A DNA stretch of 64,000 nucleotides from positions 930,001 through 994,000 of the forward strand of contig NZ_CP099490.1 of NCBI RefSeq assembly GCF_023923205.1, in the 5' to 3' direction. A program made the position numbers and the translations under genes. This DNA comes from Ornithinimicrobium cryptoxanthini. Lineage in GTDB: Bacteria > Actinomycetota > Actinomycetes > Actinomycetales > Dermatophilaceae. This document shows positions 39,451 to 47,693 of this stretch, piece after piece (position 1 is the stretch's first letter; each line of letters opens with the position of its first letter). The notes under the pieces are model-generated. The model was given only the letters and a program-made list of their open reading frames with translations. It made no database searches and was not told the DNA's origin.

Positions 39451-39456
39451 TATGGT
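39451..39456 (+). promoter_or_regulatory. -10 hexamer TATGGT, predicted leaderless start of the 2H gene
   Basis: TATGGT is followed by seven bases and GTG 39464. The ATG inside the hexamer (39452) is in frame and is the competing start. Confidence 0.5.
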
Positions 39457-39463
39457 CCTGCAC

Positions 39464-40003
39464 GTGAATCAGCAACCTGAGGAGGAGGTGACGGTCGGCG
39501 TAGCGCTGCCGGTGCCGGAGCCGTGGGGGCGCCAGGTGTGGCAGGCGCGGTTGGGCTATGGGGAGACGTCGGCAGAGCACATCCCGACGCACGTGACCCT
39601 GCTGCCACCGACGGTCACCACCGTGGCAGCGGTCGAGGCGCTCCTGGCCCACCTGGAGCAGGTCGCCGCCGAGCACGCGCCCTTCCAGATGGTGCTGCGC
39701 GGCACCGGCACCTTCCGCCCTGTGTCCGACGTCGTCTATCTCCAGATCGCCCGTGGGGTGTCCTCCTGCGAGCTGCTCGAGCGCGCCGTGCGCAGCGGCC
39801 CGGTCCACCGAGACCTGGACTTCACCTATCACCCGCACGTGACGGTGGCCCACAACCTGCCGCACGACGTCCTCGACCGCGCATTCGAGGAGCTGGCGGA
39901 CTTCTCTGCCGAGTTCTCCGCCGACCGGCTGGTGGCCTATGTGCACCACGGGGACGAGGTCTGGCGTCCCCTGGTCAGTTTTCAGCTGCAGGGGTGGCGC
40001 TGA
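39464..40003 (+). CDS. 2'-5' RNA ligase / 2H phosphoesterase superfamily protein
   Basis: This protein of about 179 residues has the two H-x-T motifs of the 2H superfamily: His43-Val-Thr45 and His125-Val-Thr127. The two motifs face each other across a pseudo-symmetric fold and hydrolyse or ligate 2',5'- or cyclic phosphodiester bonds in RNA or nucleotides. GTG 39464 is favoured by the -10-like hexamer; ATG 39452 would add four residues. The true substrate is unknown. Confidence 0.85.
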   Translation: MNQQPEEEVTVGVALPVPEPWGRQVWQARLGYGETSAEHIPTHVTLLPPTVTTVAAVEALLAHLEQVAAEHAPFQMVLRGTGTFRPVSDVVYLQIARGVSSCELLERAVRSGPVHRDLDFTYHPHVTVAHNLPHDVLDRAFEELADFSAEFSADRLVAYVHHGDEVWRPLVSFQLQGWR

Positions 40004-40028
40004 GCTGCCGGGTCTGAGATGAGACCGC

Positions 40029-41318
40029 TCAGGCGACGGCGGCCCGGTCCCGGCCCATGGCGCGGGCGTAGTAGCCCAGCAGCTGCTCGGTCAGCGCCGG
40101 CCAGGAGCGCGTCTCGACCCTGGCTCGGCCCGCCAGCCCCATAAGGGTCCGCTCGCTCTCGCGCTCCGGGCCAGCCAGACGTGCCACGGCCTCGCGCAGC
40201 GCACCCTCCCGGTCCGGGTCGAAGAGCAGGCCGGTGCTCCCGTGGTCGATCAGGTCGAGCGGGCCACCGCTGGCCGGCGCGATGACGGCAAGGCCCGCTG
40301 CGGCAGCCTCCTGCAGGGTCTGTCCGAAGGTCTCGCGTGTGCCGGTGTGCACGAAAAGGTCGAAGGCGGCATAGCTGCGGGCCAGGTCGAGGCCCTCCTG
40401 CCGGCCGAGCAGCACGACTCCGGGGAGCTGGTCGCGCAGCAACTCTGCGCTGGGACCGTCACCGACCAGGACGATCTGGGTGTGGGGCAGGGAGTTGAGC
40501 TCGGCGAGGCGGTGCAGCTCCTTCTCCGGCGCCAGACGGCCGACATAGCCCACGATCAGCTCACCGTTCGGCGCCAGCCGCCGTCGCAGCGCGTCGGTCT
40601 CGGCATCGGCCCTGCGGTCCGGGTGGAAGAGCGTGGAGTCGACACCTCGACCCCACAGGGCGACCCGGGGCACGTCGTGGCTGGCGAGGTCCTGGAGCGC
40701 GGCGGAGGACGGTGCGAGGGTCAGGTCGGCCTGCGAGTGGATGCGCCGGATCCAGCGCCAGGCCGCGCGGGCGGTCAGGTCGCCGATCGGCCCCGAGTGC
40801 TGGCGGATGTAGCTGGGCATGTCGGTCTGATAGATCGCGACCGACGGGATGCCGAGACTCCGGGCGGCGGTCAGTCCGCGCCCACCCAGGACGAACGGCG
40901 AGGCCACGTGCACCACGTCGGGTCGGAACCGGTGGAGCACCGTCTCCAACTCGTAGGACGGCAGCCCGACCCGGAACTGACGGATCGGGAGGCTGCTGAC
41001 GGTGTGGACCGGGAACCCGGCGTAACGCTCGGGCGCCGCGGTGTCGGCCCACGGCGTCGTCCCGGGCGCGATGACGAGAGCCTCATGGCCACCGTCCCGC
41101 AGGCTCTCGAGCACCTTGCAGACACTGGTGGTGACACCGTTGAGGGCGGGCAGGAACGACTCGGTGACGATGGCGACGCGCACGTGCTCCAGCGTGGGGC
41201 CCTCTGGTGCCGAGAGGGCGACGTCAGGGGTGGTGTCGGGTGAGCGGGAGGTGACCAGTGGGTGCCCCAGCGCGTCCCGCAGCTTCCGGCGGGGGGCCCG
41301 GTGGGCGGCACCGCTCAC
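40029..41318 (-). CDS. GT4-family glycosyltransferase, probable GDP-mannose-dependent mannosyltransferase
   Basis: This 429-residue GT-B enzyme has the segment RVAIVTESFLPALNGVTTSV near residue 46, YQTDMPSY, and the C-terminal donor site HTGTRETFGQTLQEAAAAG with spaced glutamates. It resembles the MgtA/PimB-type alpha-mannosyltransferases of actinobacterial glycolipid synthesis. Its GTG start overlaps the stop of the mannose-1-phosphate guanylyltransferase gene (GTGA), so the donor GDP-mannose and the transferase are produced together. The first 45 residues precede the fold, so a later start is also possible. Confidence 0.87.
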   Translation of the reverse strand: MSGAAHRAPRRKLRDALGHPLVTSRSPDTTPDVALSAPEGPTLEHVRVAIVTESFLPALNGVTTSVCKVLESLRDGGHEALVIAPGTTPWADTAAPERYAGFPVHTVSSLPIRQFRVGLPSYELETVLHRFRPDVVHVASPFVLGGRGLTAARSLGIPSVAIYQTDMPSYIRQHSGPIGDLTARAAWRWIRRIHSQADLTLAPSSAALQDLASHDVPRVALWGRGVDSTLFHPDRRADAETDALRRRLAPNGELIVGYVGRLAPEKELHRLAELNSLPHTQIVLVGDGPSAELLRDQLPGVVLLGRQEGLDLARSYAAFDLFVHTGTRETFGQTLQEAAAAGLAVIAPASGGPLDLIDHGSTGLLFDPDREGALREAVARLAGPERESERTLMGLAGRARVETRSWPALTEQLLGYYARAMGRDRAAVA

Positions 41319-42409
41319 GTCAGGTCCTCGCGACCGGAGCTCTGCAGGGTTGCCACGATGCCCTTGACGTCCTGGACCCGCTCGCGGGTGGTCACCAGGA
41401 GCGCGTCCGGGGTGTCCACCACCACGATCCCCTCGACACCCAGGGTGACCACGGTCCGACCGCCGTGCGCGGCGACGAGACCGGTGCTGTCCTGGGAGAC
41501 GACCTCACTGCGGGGGCCCAGGACCCGAAGTCCGTCGGGGGACTCCTCCAGCAGTGAGGCCAGCGAGGCGAAGTCGCCCACGTCGTCCCAGGAGAAGTCG
41601 GCCGGGACGACCGCCACCCGACCGGCATCTGCCGCGGGCTCGGCCACGGCGTGGTCGATGGAGATCTTGGTCAGCGAGGGCCACACCTCATCCAGACGGG
41701 TGGGCTCGAGAGCGATCTCCCGCAGACCCCTGACCAGCTCAGGGTGCCAGGTGCCGAGCAGCTCCAGCAGCACGCTGGCGCGGACCACGAACATGCCGGC
41801 GTTCCAGAGATAGTCCCCTGACTCGACGTAGCCCTCGGCCCGTGCCCGGTCGGGCTTCTCCACGAACTGCTCAGCCAGGCGAGCGCGCTGCGCGCCGCCC
41901 GGGGGCCAGGGGTCACCCACCTTGATGTAGCCGAAGCCGGTGGCGGGATAGGTGGGCCTGATCCCGAGCGTCACCAGCGCCCCCGAGGCGGCCGAGGCTA
42001 CGGCGTCCCTGATGCAGGACTGAAAGGCCTCCGGGTCGGTGATGACATGGTCAGCGGCGAAGGAGCCGATCACCGCGTCCGGGTCGCGCCGCTCGAGCAC
42101 CGCCGCGGCGAGGCCGATCGCCGGCATGGAGTCGCGTGGGCTGGGCTCGACCAGCACCTGGTCGGCCGGCAGGTCGGGCAGCTGCTCCCGGACCGCGTCG
42201 GCGTGTCGCACCCCCGTGACGACGAGCAGTCGCTGCCCGGTGAGGGGGGCCAGCCGGGTCACCGTGTCCTGCAGGAGCGAGTGCCCGCTGCCGGTGAGGT
42301 CGTGCAGGAACTTCGGCGAGGACCGCCGGGACAGGGGCCACAACCGGGTGCCGGAGCCGCCCGCCGGGATGACGCCCCAGAAGTGCTCCATGTCCGCTTC
42401 ACCACTCAC
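41315..42409 (-). CDS. manC: Mannose-1-phosphate guanylyltransferase
   Basis: This 364-residue nucleotidyltransferase makes GDP-mannose from GTP and mannose-1-phosphate. The nucleotide signature [15 protein letters not shown] is near residue 15, with [16 protein letters not shown] and FVEKPDRA further on. It lacks the C-terminal isomerase cupin of bifunctional ManC, so it only has the transferase activity. GTG 42409 has TATGCT six bases upstream; ATG 42391 ([12 protein letters not shown]) is the common family start. It leads an operon with a mannosyltransferase-like gene and diverges from pyrD. Confidence 0.92.
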   Translation of the reverse strand: MSGEADMEHFWGVIPAGGSGTRLWPLSRRSSPKFLHDLTGSGHSLLQDTVTRLAPLTGQRLLVVTGVRHADAVREQLPDLPADQVLVEPSPRDSMPAIGLAAAVLERRDPDAVIGSFAADHVITDPEAFQSCIRDAVASAASGALVTLGIRPTYPATGFGYIKVGDPWPPGGAQRARLAEQFVEKPDRARAEGYVESGDYLWNAGMFVVRASVLLELLGTWHPELVRGLREIALEPTRLDEVWPSLTKISIDHAVAEPAADAGRVAVVPADFSWDDVGDFASLASLLEESPDGLRVLGPRSEVVSQDSTGLVAAHGGRTVVTLGVEGIVVVDTPDALLVTTRERVQDVKGIVATLQSSGREDLT

Positions 42410-42415
42410 CTTGCC

Positions 42416-42421
42416 AGCATA
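42416..42421 (-). promoter_or_regulatory. -10 hexamer TATGCT, predicted leaderless manC start
   Basis: On the minus strand TATGCT is followed by six bases and GTG 42409. It overlaps the plus-strand -10 of pyrD by two bases. Confidence 0.55.
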
Positions 42422-42425
42422 AGGT
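42420..42425 (+). promoter_or_regulatory. -10 hexamer TAAGGT, predicted leaderless pyrD start
   Basis: TAAGGT is followed by seven bases and GTG 42433. It shares the two bases TA with the divergent manC -10, so the two promoters may compete. Confidence 0.5.
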
Positions 42426-42432
42426 GGCCGGC

Positions 42433-43518
42433 GTGACCCCGTCCGACACCGACCTGCGCACGCGCGCCCTGTCCCTCGGCTACCGCCAGGTGGCGCGTCG
42501 CGCGTTCTTCCGTGTCGGCGGAGGCGACGCCGAGGCCGCCCACCACAGGGCGTTGGAGGCGGTGGAGGCGCTCGGTGCCCGCAGCTGGGCGGTGGAGGCG
42601 CTGTCCCGGACGCTGCGTCAGGAGCGCAGGCCGGTGCACCTGTGGGGGCTGACCTTCCCCAACCGCGTGGGACTGGCTGCCGGCATGGACAAGGATGGTC
42701 GTGGCGTGCGCGCCTGGGGGGCGCTCGGCTTCGGGCACGTCGAGCTGGGCACCGTGACGGCCCACCCGCAGGCGGGCAACGACCACCCGCGGCTGTTTCG
42801 GCTCCCGTCCAGCCGTGCCGTCATCAACCGGATGGGATTCAACAACGCCGGGGTCGCCGCCCTGGCGCAGCGGCTGCGTGAGGCACGCGAGGAGGGCGCG
42901 ATCGGCATACCCATCGGTGTGTCGATCGGCAAGACCAAGGTGACGCCTCTGGAGGAGGCGGTCGAGGACTACCTGACCTCGGTCCGGGCGCTGCACGGGC
43001 TGGCCGACTACCTGGCGGTCAACGTCTCCTCGCCCAACACCCCCGGTCTGCGGGGCCTGCAGGACGCCCGGCCACTGGCGGAGCTGCTGACGGCCGTGGT
43101 GGGGCAGACGCGCGCCCTGGCAGGCGGCGACCGACCCACGCCGGTCCTGGTCAAACTGGCACCCGACCTGTCCGACGGGGCGCTGGACCAGGCCCTGGAG
43201 GTGGCCGTCGGTGCCGGCGCGGCAGGGCTCATCGCGACCAACACCACCATTGGCCGCCAGCACCTCGCCCCCGTCGACCGGGCCGTGGCCGACCAGGAGG
43301 CGGGGGGGCTCAGCGGGGCACCGCTGACCCGCAGGGCCCACGCGGTGGTGACCCGGATCCGGGCGGCCACCGAGCTGCCGGTGATCGGGGTCGGCGGGGT
43401 GATGACAGCCGACGACGCGGCGCGCCTGCGTGACGCGGGCGCTGACCTCGTGCAGCTCTACACGGGGCTGATCTATGCCGGGCCGGCGCTCGTGCGCCAG
43501 GTGGCGGCGCTGCCCTGA
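42433..43518 (+). CDS. pyrD: Quinone-dependent dihydroorotate dehydrogenase (class 2)
   Basis: This protein of about 361 residues oxidises dihydroorotate to orotate with FMN and passes electrons to the quinone pool. The N-terminal membrane-association region is followed by the barrel with [18 protein letters not shown], and [14 protein letters not shown], in which Ser replaces the Cys base of class 1 enzymes. The C-terminal [11 protein letters not shown] and [10 protein letters not shown] bind FMN phosphate. GTG 42433 is preferred because of the hexamer upstream; GTG 42424 is in frame. Confidence 0.95.
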   Translation: MTPSDTDLRTRALSLGYRQVARRAFFRVGGGDAEAAHHRALEAVEALGARSWAVEALSRTLRQERRPVHLWGLTFPNRVGLAAGMDKDGRGVRAWGALGFGHVELGTVTAHPQAGNDHPRLFRLPSSRAVINRMGFNNAGVAALAQRLREAREEGAIGIPIGVSIGKTKVTPLEEAVEDYLTSVRALHGLADYLAVNVSSPNTPGLRGLQDARPLAELLTAVVGQTRALAGGDRPTPVLVKLAPDLSDGALDQALEVAVGAGAAGLIATNTTIGRQHLAPVDRAVADQEAGGLSGAPLTRRAHAVVTRIRAATELPVIGVGGVMTADDAARLRDAGADLVQLYTGLIYAGPALVRQVAALP

Positions 43519-43527
43519 CGGGAGTTC

Positions 43528-43743
43528 TTAGAAGTCGTCCTCGGGCGGCGCGCCCAGCGCCGAGTGGCGGGTCTTGTTGGGGGACACGACCCGCTTGGCG
43601 GAGTGCCGCGTCTTGAGCGGGGACGGGCCTGCAGCCTGCTGGCCCATGGGGACGAGGTTCACGGCCTCGTCGACGGCCGGTTCGACCGGCACCACACCAA
43701 ACACCCCGTCGAACGGGGAGCCGGTTGTCGCATCAGGAGTCAT
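43528..43743 (-). CDS. Small disordered protein with duplicated KTRHSA motif, function unknown
   Basis: This predicted 71-residue protein begins MTPDATTGSPFDGVFGVVP, is acidic at both ends and has a basic middle. The six-residue motif KTRHSA occurs twice, 16 residues apart, separated by KRVVSPN. The protein has no cysteine and no helix-forming hydrophobic stretch, so it is probably mostly disordered. TACCGT lies six bases before the ATG on the minus strand, the same arrangement as at nearby verified gene starts, which supports a real gene. I do not recognise it. Confidence 0.6.
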   Translation of the reverse strand: MTPDATTGSPFDGVFGVVPVEPAVDEAVNLVPMGQQAAGPSPLKTRHSAKRVVSPNKTRHSALGAPPEDDF

Positions 43744-43749
43744 CGTCTT

Positions 43750-43755
43750 ACGGTA
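43750..43755 (-). promoter_or_regulatory. -10 hexamer TACCGT, predicted leaderless start of the small protein
   Basis: On the minus strand TACCGT is followed by six bases and ATG 43743. Confidence 0.5.
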
Positions 43756-43877
43756 GCGAGCCGGTGCCGGGCTGTCACGGTCTTTTTTTGGGGGCTTGTG
43801 GTCCGGGACCAACCAGAGTCACTCCTCCTCACCCGAAAACCCTCGCGTGGACCGGGCAAAGGTGCCACGATGGGGTC

Positions 43878-44960
43878 GTGCGCATCGCGGGTCGCGGGAC
43901 CTCAGTGTCATGGATCCCTTCGGAGTCCGTCTCAGGATGGCTCAAGGGCGGTTTTGACCTGCACCTGTCCCACTACGACGCGCCACCGACCGACCACGTG
44001 GCCGACACCGCTGAGGTCGAGGCGATGCGGGCCGACGACAGGTTCCGTTTCGCCAACGTGATCAGCGGCTGGGCCGACTTCTCGAACGGGCGACCGGTGG
44101 GCGGCTGGGCCGAGGAGTCGGGCCTGCTGATGGGGTCGACGACGGTGCGCCTGGCGGTGGGGCGGGCCACCTTCCTGGGCTACTCCCTGCCCGCCCTGCG
44201 GGAGATCGCCGTGCCGGACGACGACACGGTGGTGCTCACGCAGACGGTGGGTGGTCGCACGGGGGTGCCGCTGCCGCGCCCGGTCAAGCACCCGCCCTAT
44301 GTCCGGTGGCAGGCACCGATCGTCTGGACCACCCTGGCGCTGACCCTGCGGCGGGACGGGAGCTCCGAGGTGGCCCTCGTCGGCGCCAGCGCCTTCCCCC
44401 GGCACTGGGTCTATGACGGGCGGGGTGCGATCAGCGCAAAGAGCGCCGTCACCGACCTGAAGAACTGGATGGACCACTCCTTCGGGCCGCGCACCCCGTG
44501 GGGCAACCAGGACTCCGAGGCGCTGGTCGTGGCCGCGGAGTCGGCTATCGAGCGGCAGCTCTCCGGCGAGATCATGAGTGGCAAGGCCGGAGAGCGACCC
44601 GAGATCCGCGTGCTGCAGGAGGGCCACCTGCTCACCCGTCAGGGCGATGTCGATGACCATGTCTTCCTCGTGCTCGATGGCGTCCTGGACGTGCTGGTGG
44701 ACGACGAGCAGGTGGGCGAGGTCGGTCCGGGTGCCGTGCTGGGCGAGCGTGCGGTCCTCGAGGGTGGGCTGCGCACCGCCACGGTGCGGGCGCGCACCCG
44801 GGCCCGGGTGGCCCGCATCCCGGGCGCTGCGCTGGACAGCAGCAGCCTGCAGGAACTGGCGGACGGGCACCGCCGTGAGGACGGGTCGGACCGGATGGAC
44901 GGGTCGGGCGGGATGGACGTGGCGGACGGATCTGGCGGGGCGGGAGCGCCGGGGGAATGA
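43878..44960 (+). CDS. Cyclic nucleotide-binding domain protein
   Basis: This 360-residue protein has an N-terminal region of unknown fold (about 1-235; begins MRIAGRGTSVSWIPSESVSG) and a C-terminal CAP-like cyclic nucleotide-binding domain at about 240-325. That domain shows LLTRQGDVDDHVFLVLDG and GPGAVLGERAVLEGGLRTAT, the phosphate-binding cassette with G-E and R-T. A Gly/Asp-rich tail follows. There is no DNA-binding helix after the domain, so it is not a CRP-type regulator. GTG 43878 has only a weak CACGAT hexamer upstream. Four bases separate it from the next gene, which encodes a class III nucleotide cyclase, so it may be the receptor of that signal. Confidence 0.85.
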   Translation: MRIAGRGTSVSWIPSESVSGWLKGGFDLHLSHYDAPPTDHVADTAEVEAMRADDRFRFANVISGWADFSNGRPVGGWAEESGLLMGSTTVRLAVGRATFLGYSLPALREIAVPDDDTVVLTQTVGGRTGVPLPRPVKHPPYVRWQAPIVWTTLALTLRRDGSSEVALVGASAFPRHWVYDGRGAISAKSAVTDLKNWMDHSFGPRTPWGNQDSEALVVAAESAIERQLSGEIMSGKAGERPEIRVLQEGHLLTRQGDVDDHVFLVLDGVLDVLVDDEQVGEVGPGAVLGERAVLEGGLRTATVRARTRARVARIPGAALDSSSLQELADGHRREDGSDRMDGSGGMDVADGSGGAGAPGE

Positions 44961-44964
44961 TCCG

Positions 44965-47586
44965 GTGTCGACAGCAGCCGAGCTGACCCTGCCCGAGGGC
45001 ACCATCACGATGCTCTTCACCGACATCGAGGGTTCGACGGTGCTGCTGCAGCGGCTGGGGGCGAGCTATCGCGACGTGCTGAGCCAGCAGCAGCGCATCA
45101 TGCGGGCGGCCATCCAGGAACACGGCGGGCACGAGATGGGCACCGAGGGCGACAGCTTCTATGTCGTGTTCTCCTCGGCCACAGCCGCGGTGCGGGCTGC
45201 CGTCGAGGCCCAGCGTGCTCTCCTGGGCGTGTCGGTCGGGGGAGGTCACCTGCGGGTGCGGATGGGGCTGCACACCGGTGAGCCGGACCGCCATGAGGGC
45301 GGCTATGTCGGCCTCGACGTCCACCAGGCCGCTCGCGTCGCCGCGGCTGCCAACGGTGGGCAGATCGTGCTGACCGAGGCGACCTGGTCGCTGGCCGACG
45401 GCCACGTGACCGAGACCGTGCGCGACCTGGGGTGGCACCGGCTCAAGGACATCCAGGAGCCGGTCCACCTGCTGCGGCTCGTGGTCCCCGACCTGGTGGA
45501 CGAGGACCAGCCGGTGCGCACGATCGGGGTCCCGGCCAGCCTGCCCCACCCCGCCACCTCGTTCGTCGCGAGGGAGGAGCTGATCGCGCACGTCGACGGC
45601 CGGTTGCGCGAGCCCTCCATCCGCTTCATCACCCTGGTCGGGCCGGGCGGGGTCGGCAAGACCCGGCTGGCCATCGCCATCGCCGAGCGGAGCGCCGCCT
45701 GGGTGCGCGACGGCGTCTTCTTCGTCGGGCTGTCCGAGGTCCGCACCAACGAGGATGTCTGGGCCGCGATCGCCGACACGATCGGGGTGTCGGCAACAGA
45801 CCGGGAGCCGACCGCGCTCCTGGCCTGGTTGCGCGACCGCAGCGTGCTGCTGGTCCTGGACAACCTGGAGCAGCTGCCACAGGTGCACCAGGTTGTGGCC
45901 CGGCTCGTCGCGGAGACCGTCACTCCCGAGCTCCTCGTCACCTCGCGCCGGCCCGTGCACGTCAGTGCCGAGCAGCTGGTGCCGGTGCCCCCACTCGATC
46001 TGTCCGATGCGGTGGAGCTGTTCCTGCAGCGGTTGGCGGCGGTGCGCCCAGGTGACCCCGGGGACCTCGCGGTGGTGCGCGAGCTGTGCGAGCGGGTGGA
46101 CGGGATCCCGCTGGCGATCGAGCTGCTTGCGGCCCGGGGCCAGGTGCTGAGTCCGGCCGCCATGCTGGAGCAGTTCACCGACGGGCTCGACCTGCGCAGC
46201 CGCACCGTCGACCTGCCGGCGCGCCAGCGCTCGCTCACGGCGGTGCTCGACTGGAGCCATGAGCTGTTGGCACCGGCTGCGGCGACCGGCTTCAGGCGCC
46301 TCGGTGCCATCTCCGGCGTGTTCGGTCTGGCAGCCGCCACGGCCGCGCTGGACATGAGTGAGAACGAGGCTCTCGATGTGCTTCTGGACCTCGTGGAGGC
46401 GAGCCTGCTGATGAGCGTGGAGGCACCTGGCGGTGCACCGGAGTTCCTGATGCTGCGTGTCGTCGACACCTATGCCAGCCTCCTGCTCGAGCAGGACGAG
46501 GACGAGCTGGCGGCCACCCGGTCGCGACTGACGGCACACGTCCAAGAGTGGGCCGCAGAGACCTCCGGTGAGCTGCGCAGCAGGACCCATCTGGCCGCGC
46601 GAGACCGCATCGATCGCCGTCAGCAGCTGATCCGTCGGGTGCTGGCAGATGCGCTGGCACCGGGGAGCCCGGACGCGGTCCTCGGTGTGCAACTAGCCGC
46701 CGACCTGATCACCTACTGGTACACCTGCGGCTATGAGACGGAGGGTGGTCGCTGGCTGTCCCTGGCGGCGCAGGCTGCCGAGCGACTGGATGACGCGCTG
46801 GAGGGGACGGACCGGGTGGCGGTCACCAGAGCCCTGCACGGCCTGGCGATCATCCTGCTGCAGCAGGGCAGGCTGGCCGAGGGGGAGGCGCTGTTGCGCC
46901 GCTGCCTGGCGGCCTGGCGCGCTGCCGGTGACCTGGGTCGGGCCAGCGTCGAGCTCAACAGCCTTGCACTGGCCCGGCGGTCACAGGGCGACTCTGCGGA
47001 AGCAGGCGAGCTGTTCCGCGAGGCGATCGAGCTCGCCAGGGCGTCGGGCGAGGCCGGTCTGCAGATCAACGCCATGTCAAACCTGGCGCTGCTGGAGCTG
47101 GATCGTTGGTCTCCGGCAGAGGCACTGCCGCTGCTGCGGGAGGTGCTGGTACTGGACACCCAGGCGGGCGACCCGTGGGGGATCAGCGCTGACCACGTGA
47201 ACATCGCGACCGCCCTGGTGCTCGCCGGCGAGACCGCAGAGGCCCGCGCGGTGCTCATGGAGCACGGGCCGACCGGACTGGAGCTCGGCGACACCGACCT
47301 GGCGGTCGAGATCGTGGAGAACCTGGCCTTTGTCTGTGCAGCGGAGGGTCGGGACGAGGTGGCTGCGGCGATGTTCGGCGCGGCCCGCGACGCCCGGGAA
47401 GCAGCACGGCTGCCACGGGTGGGACCCGACCTGGACCGGCTCGATGCCCTGCTCGCGCCCGCTCGGACCCGGTTGGGGGCCCGGTGGGAGAGTGCCGTGG
47501 CGGCTGGCTCGGGGCTCTCGCTCACGGAGGCGTTCTCCCTCGGCGTGGACGCCGACGGCTCCGACGATCGGGGTCGCGCAGGGTGA
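44965..47586 (+). CDS. Class III nucleotide cyclase fused to a STAND-type ATPase and TPR repeats
   Basis: This 873-residue multidomain protein starts with a cyclase homology domain (about 13-180): the metal Asp is in FTDIEGST at residue 20, the second Asp in EGDSFYVVF near residue 61, and AARVAAAANGGQ near residue 122 carries the transition-state Asn/Arg region. A P-loop ATPase follows, with Walker A GPGGVGKTRLA near residue 226 and Walker B VLLVLDNLEQL near 295. From about residue 560 helical TPR-like repeats continue to the end. Such AfsR-like cyclases are common in actinobacteria. It probably makes cAMP in response to a ligand sensed by the TPR part. It is co-transcribed with the upstream cyclic nucleotide-binding protein. 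Confidence 0.87.
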   Translation: MSTAAELTLPEGTITMLFTDIEGSTVLLQRLGASYRDVLSQQQRIMRAAIQEHGGHEMGTEGDSFYVVFSSATAAVRAAVEAQRALLGVSVGGGHLRVRMGLHTGEPDRHEGGYVGLDVHQAARVAAAANGGQIVLTEATWSLADGHVTETVRDLGWHRLKDIQEPVHLLRLVVPDLVDEDQPVRTIGVPASLPHPATSFVAREELIAHVDGRLREPSIRFITLVGPGGVGKTRLAIAIAERSAAWVRDGVFFVGLSEVRTNEDVWAAIADTIGVSATDREPTALLAWLRDRSVLLVLDNLEQLPQVHQVVARLVAETVTPELLVTSRRPVHVSAEQLVPVPPLDLSDAVELFLQRLAAVRPGDPGDLAVVRELCERVDGIPLAIELLAARGQVLSPAAMLEQFTDGLDLRSRTVDLPARQRSLTAVLDWSHELLAPAAATGFRRLGAISGVFGLAAATAALDMSENEALDVLLDLVEASLLMSVEAPGGAPEFLMLRVVDTYASLLLEQDEDELAATRSRLTAHVQEWAAETSGELRSRTHLAARDRIDRRQQLIRRVLADALAPGSPDAVLGVQLAADLITYWYTCGYETEGGRWLSLAAQAAERLDDALEGTDRVAVTRALHGLAIILLQQGRLAEGEALLRRCLAAWRAAGDLGRASVELNSLALARRSQGDSAEAGELFREAIELARASGEAGLQINAMSNLALLELDRWSPAEALPLLREVLVLDTQAGDPWGISADHVNIATALVLAGETAEARAVLMEHGPTGLELGDTDLAVEIVENLAFVCAAEGRDEVAAAMFGAARDAREAARLPRVGPDLDRLDALLAPARTRLGARWESAVAAGSGLSLTEAFSLGVDADGSDDRGRAG

Positions 47587-47693
47587 GGCGGTGTCGGGAG
47601 CAGCCACCGCAGGAGATGGGCGTGCGAGGCGGTGTCGTGGCGGGGGTAACCTGACGGGCGGACCATCCACCAAGACCCAGGACCCTGACTCGC

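Noticed and set aside
39422..39949. Long N-terminal extension of the S10 peptidase frame to 39949
   Set aside because: It lies antisense to the 2H phosphoesterase gene and has no family similarity; ATG 39421 has a proper start signal.
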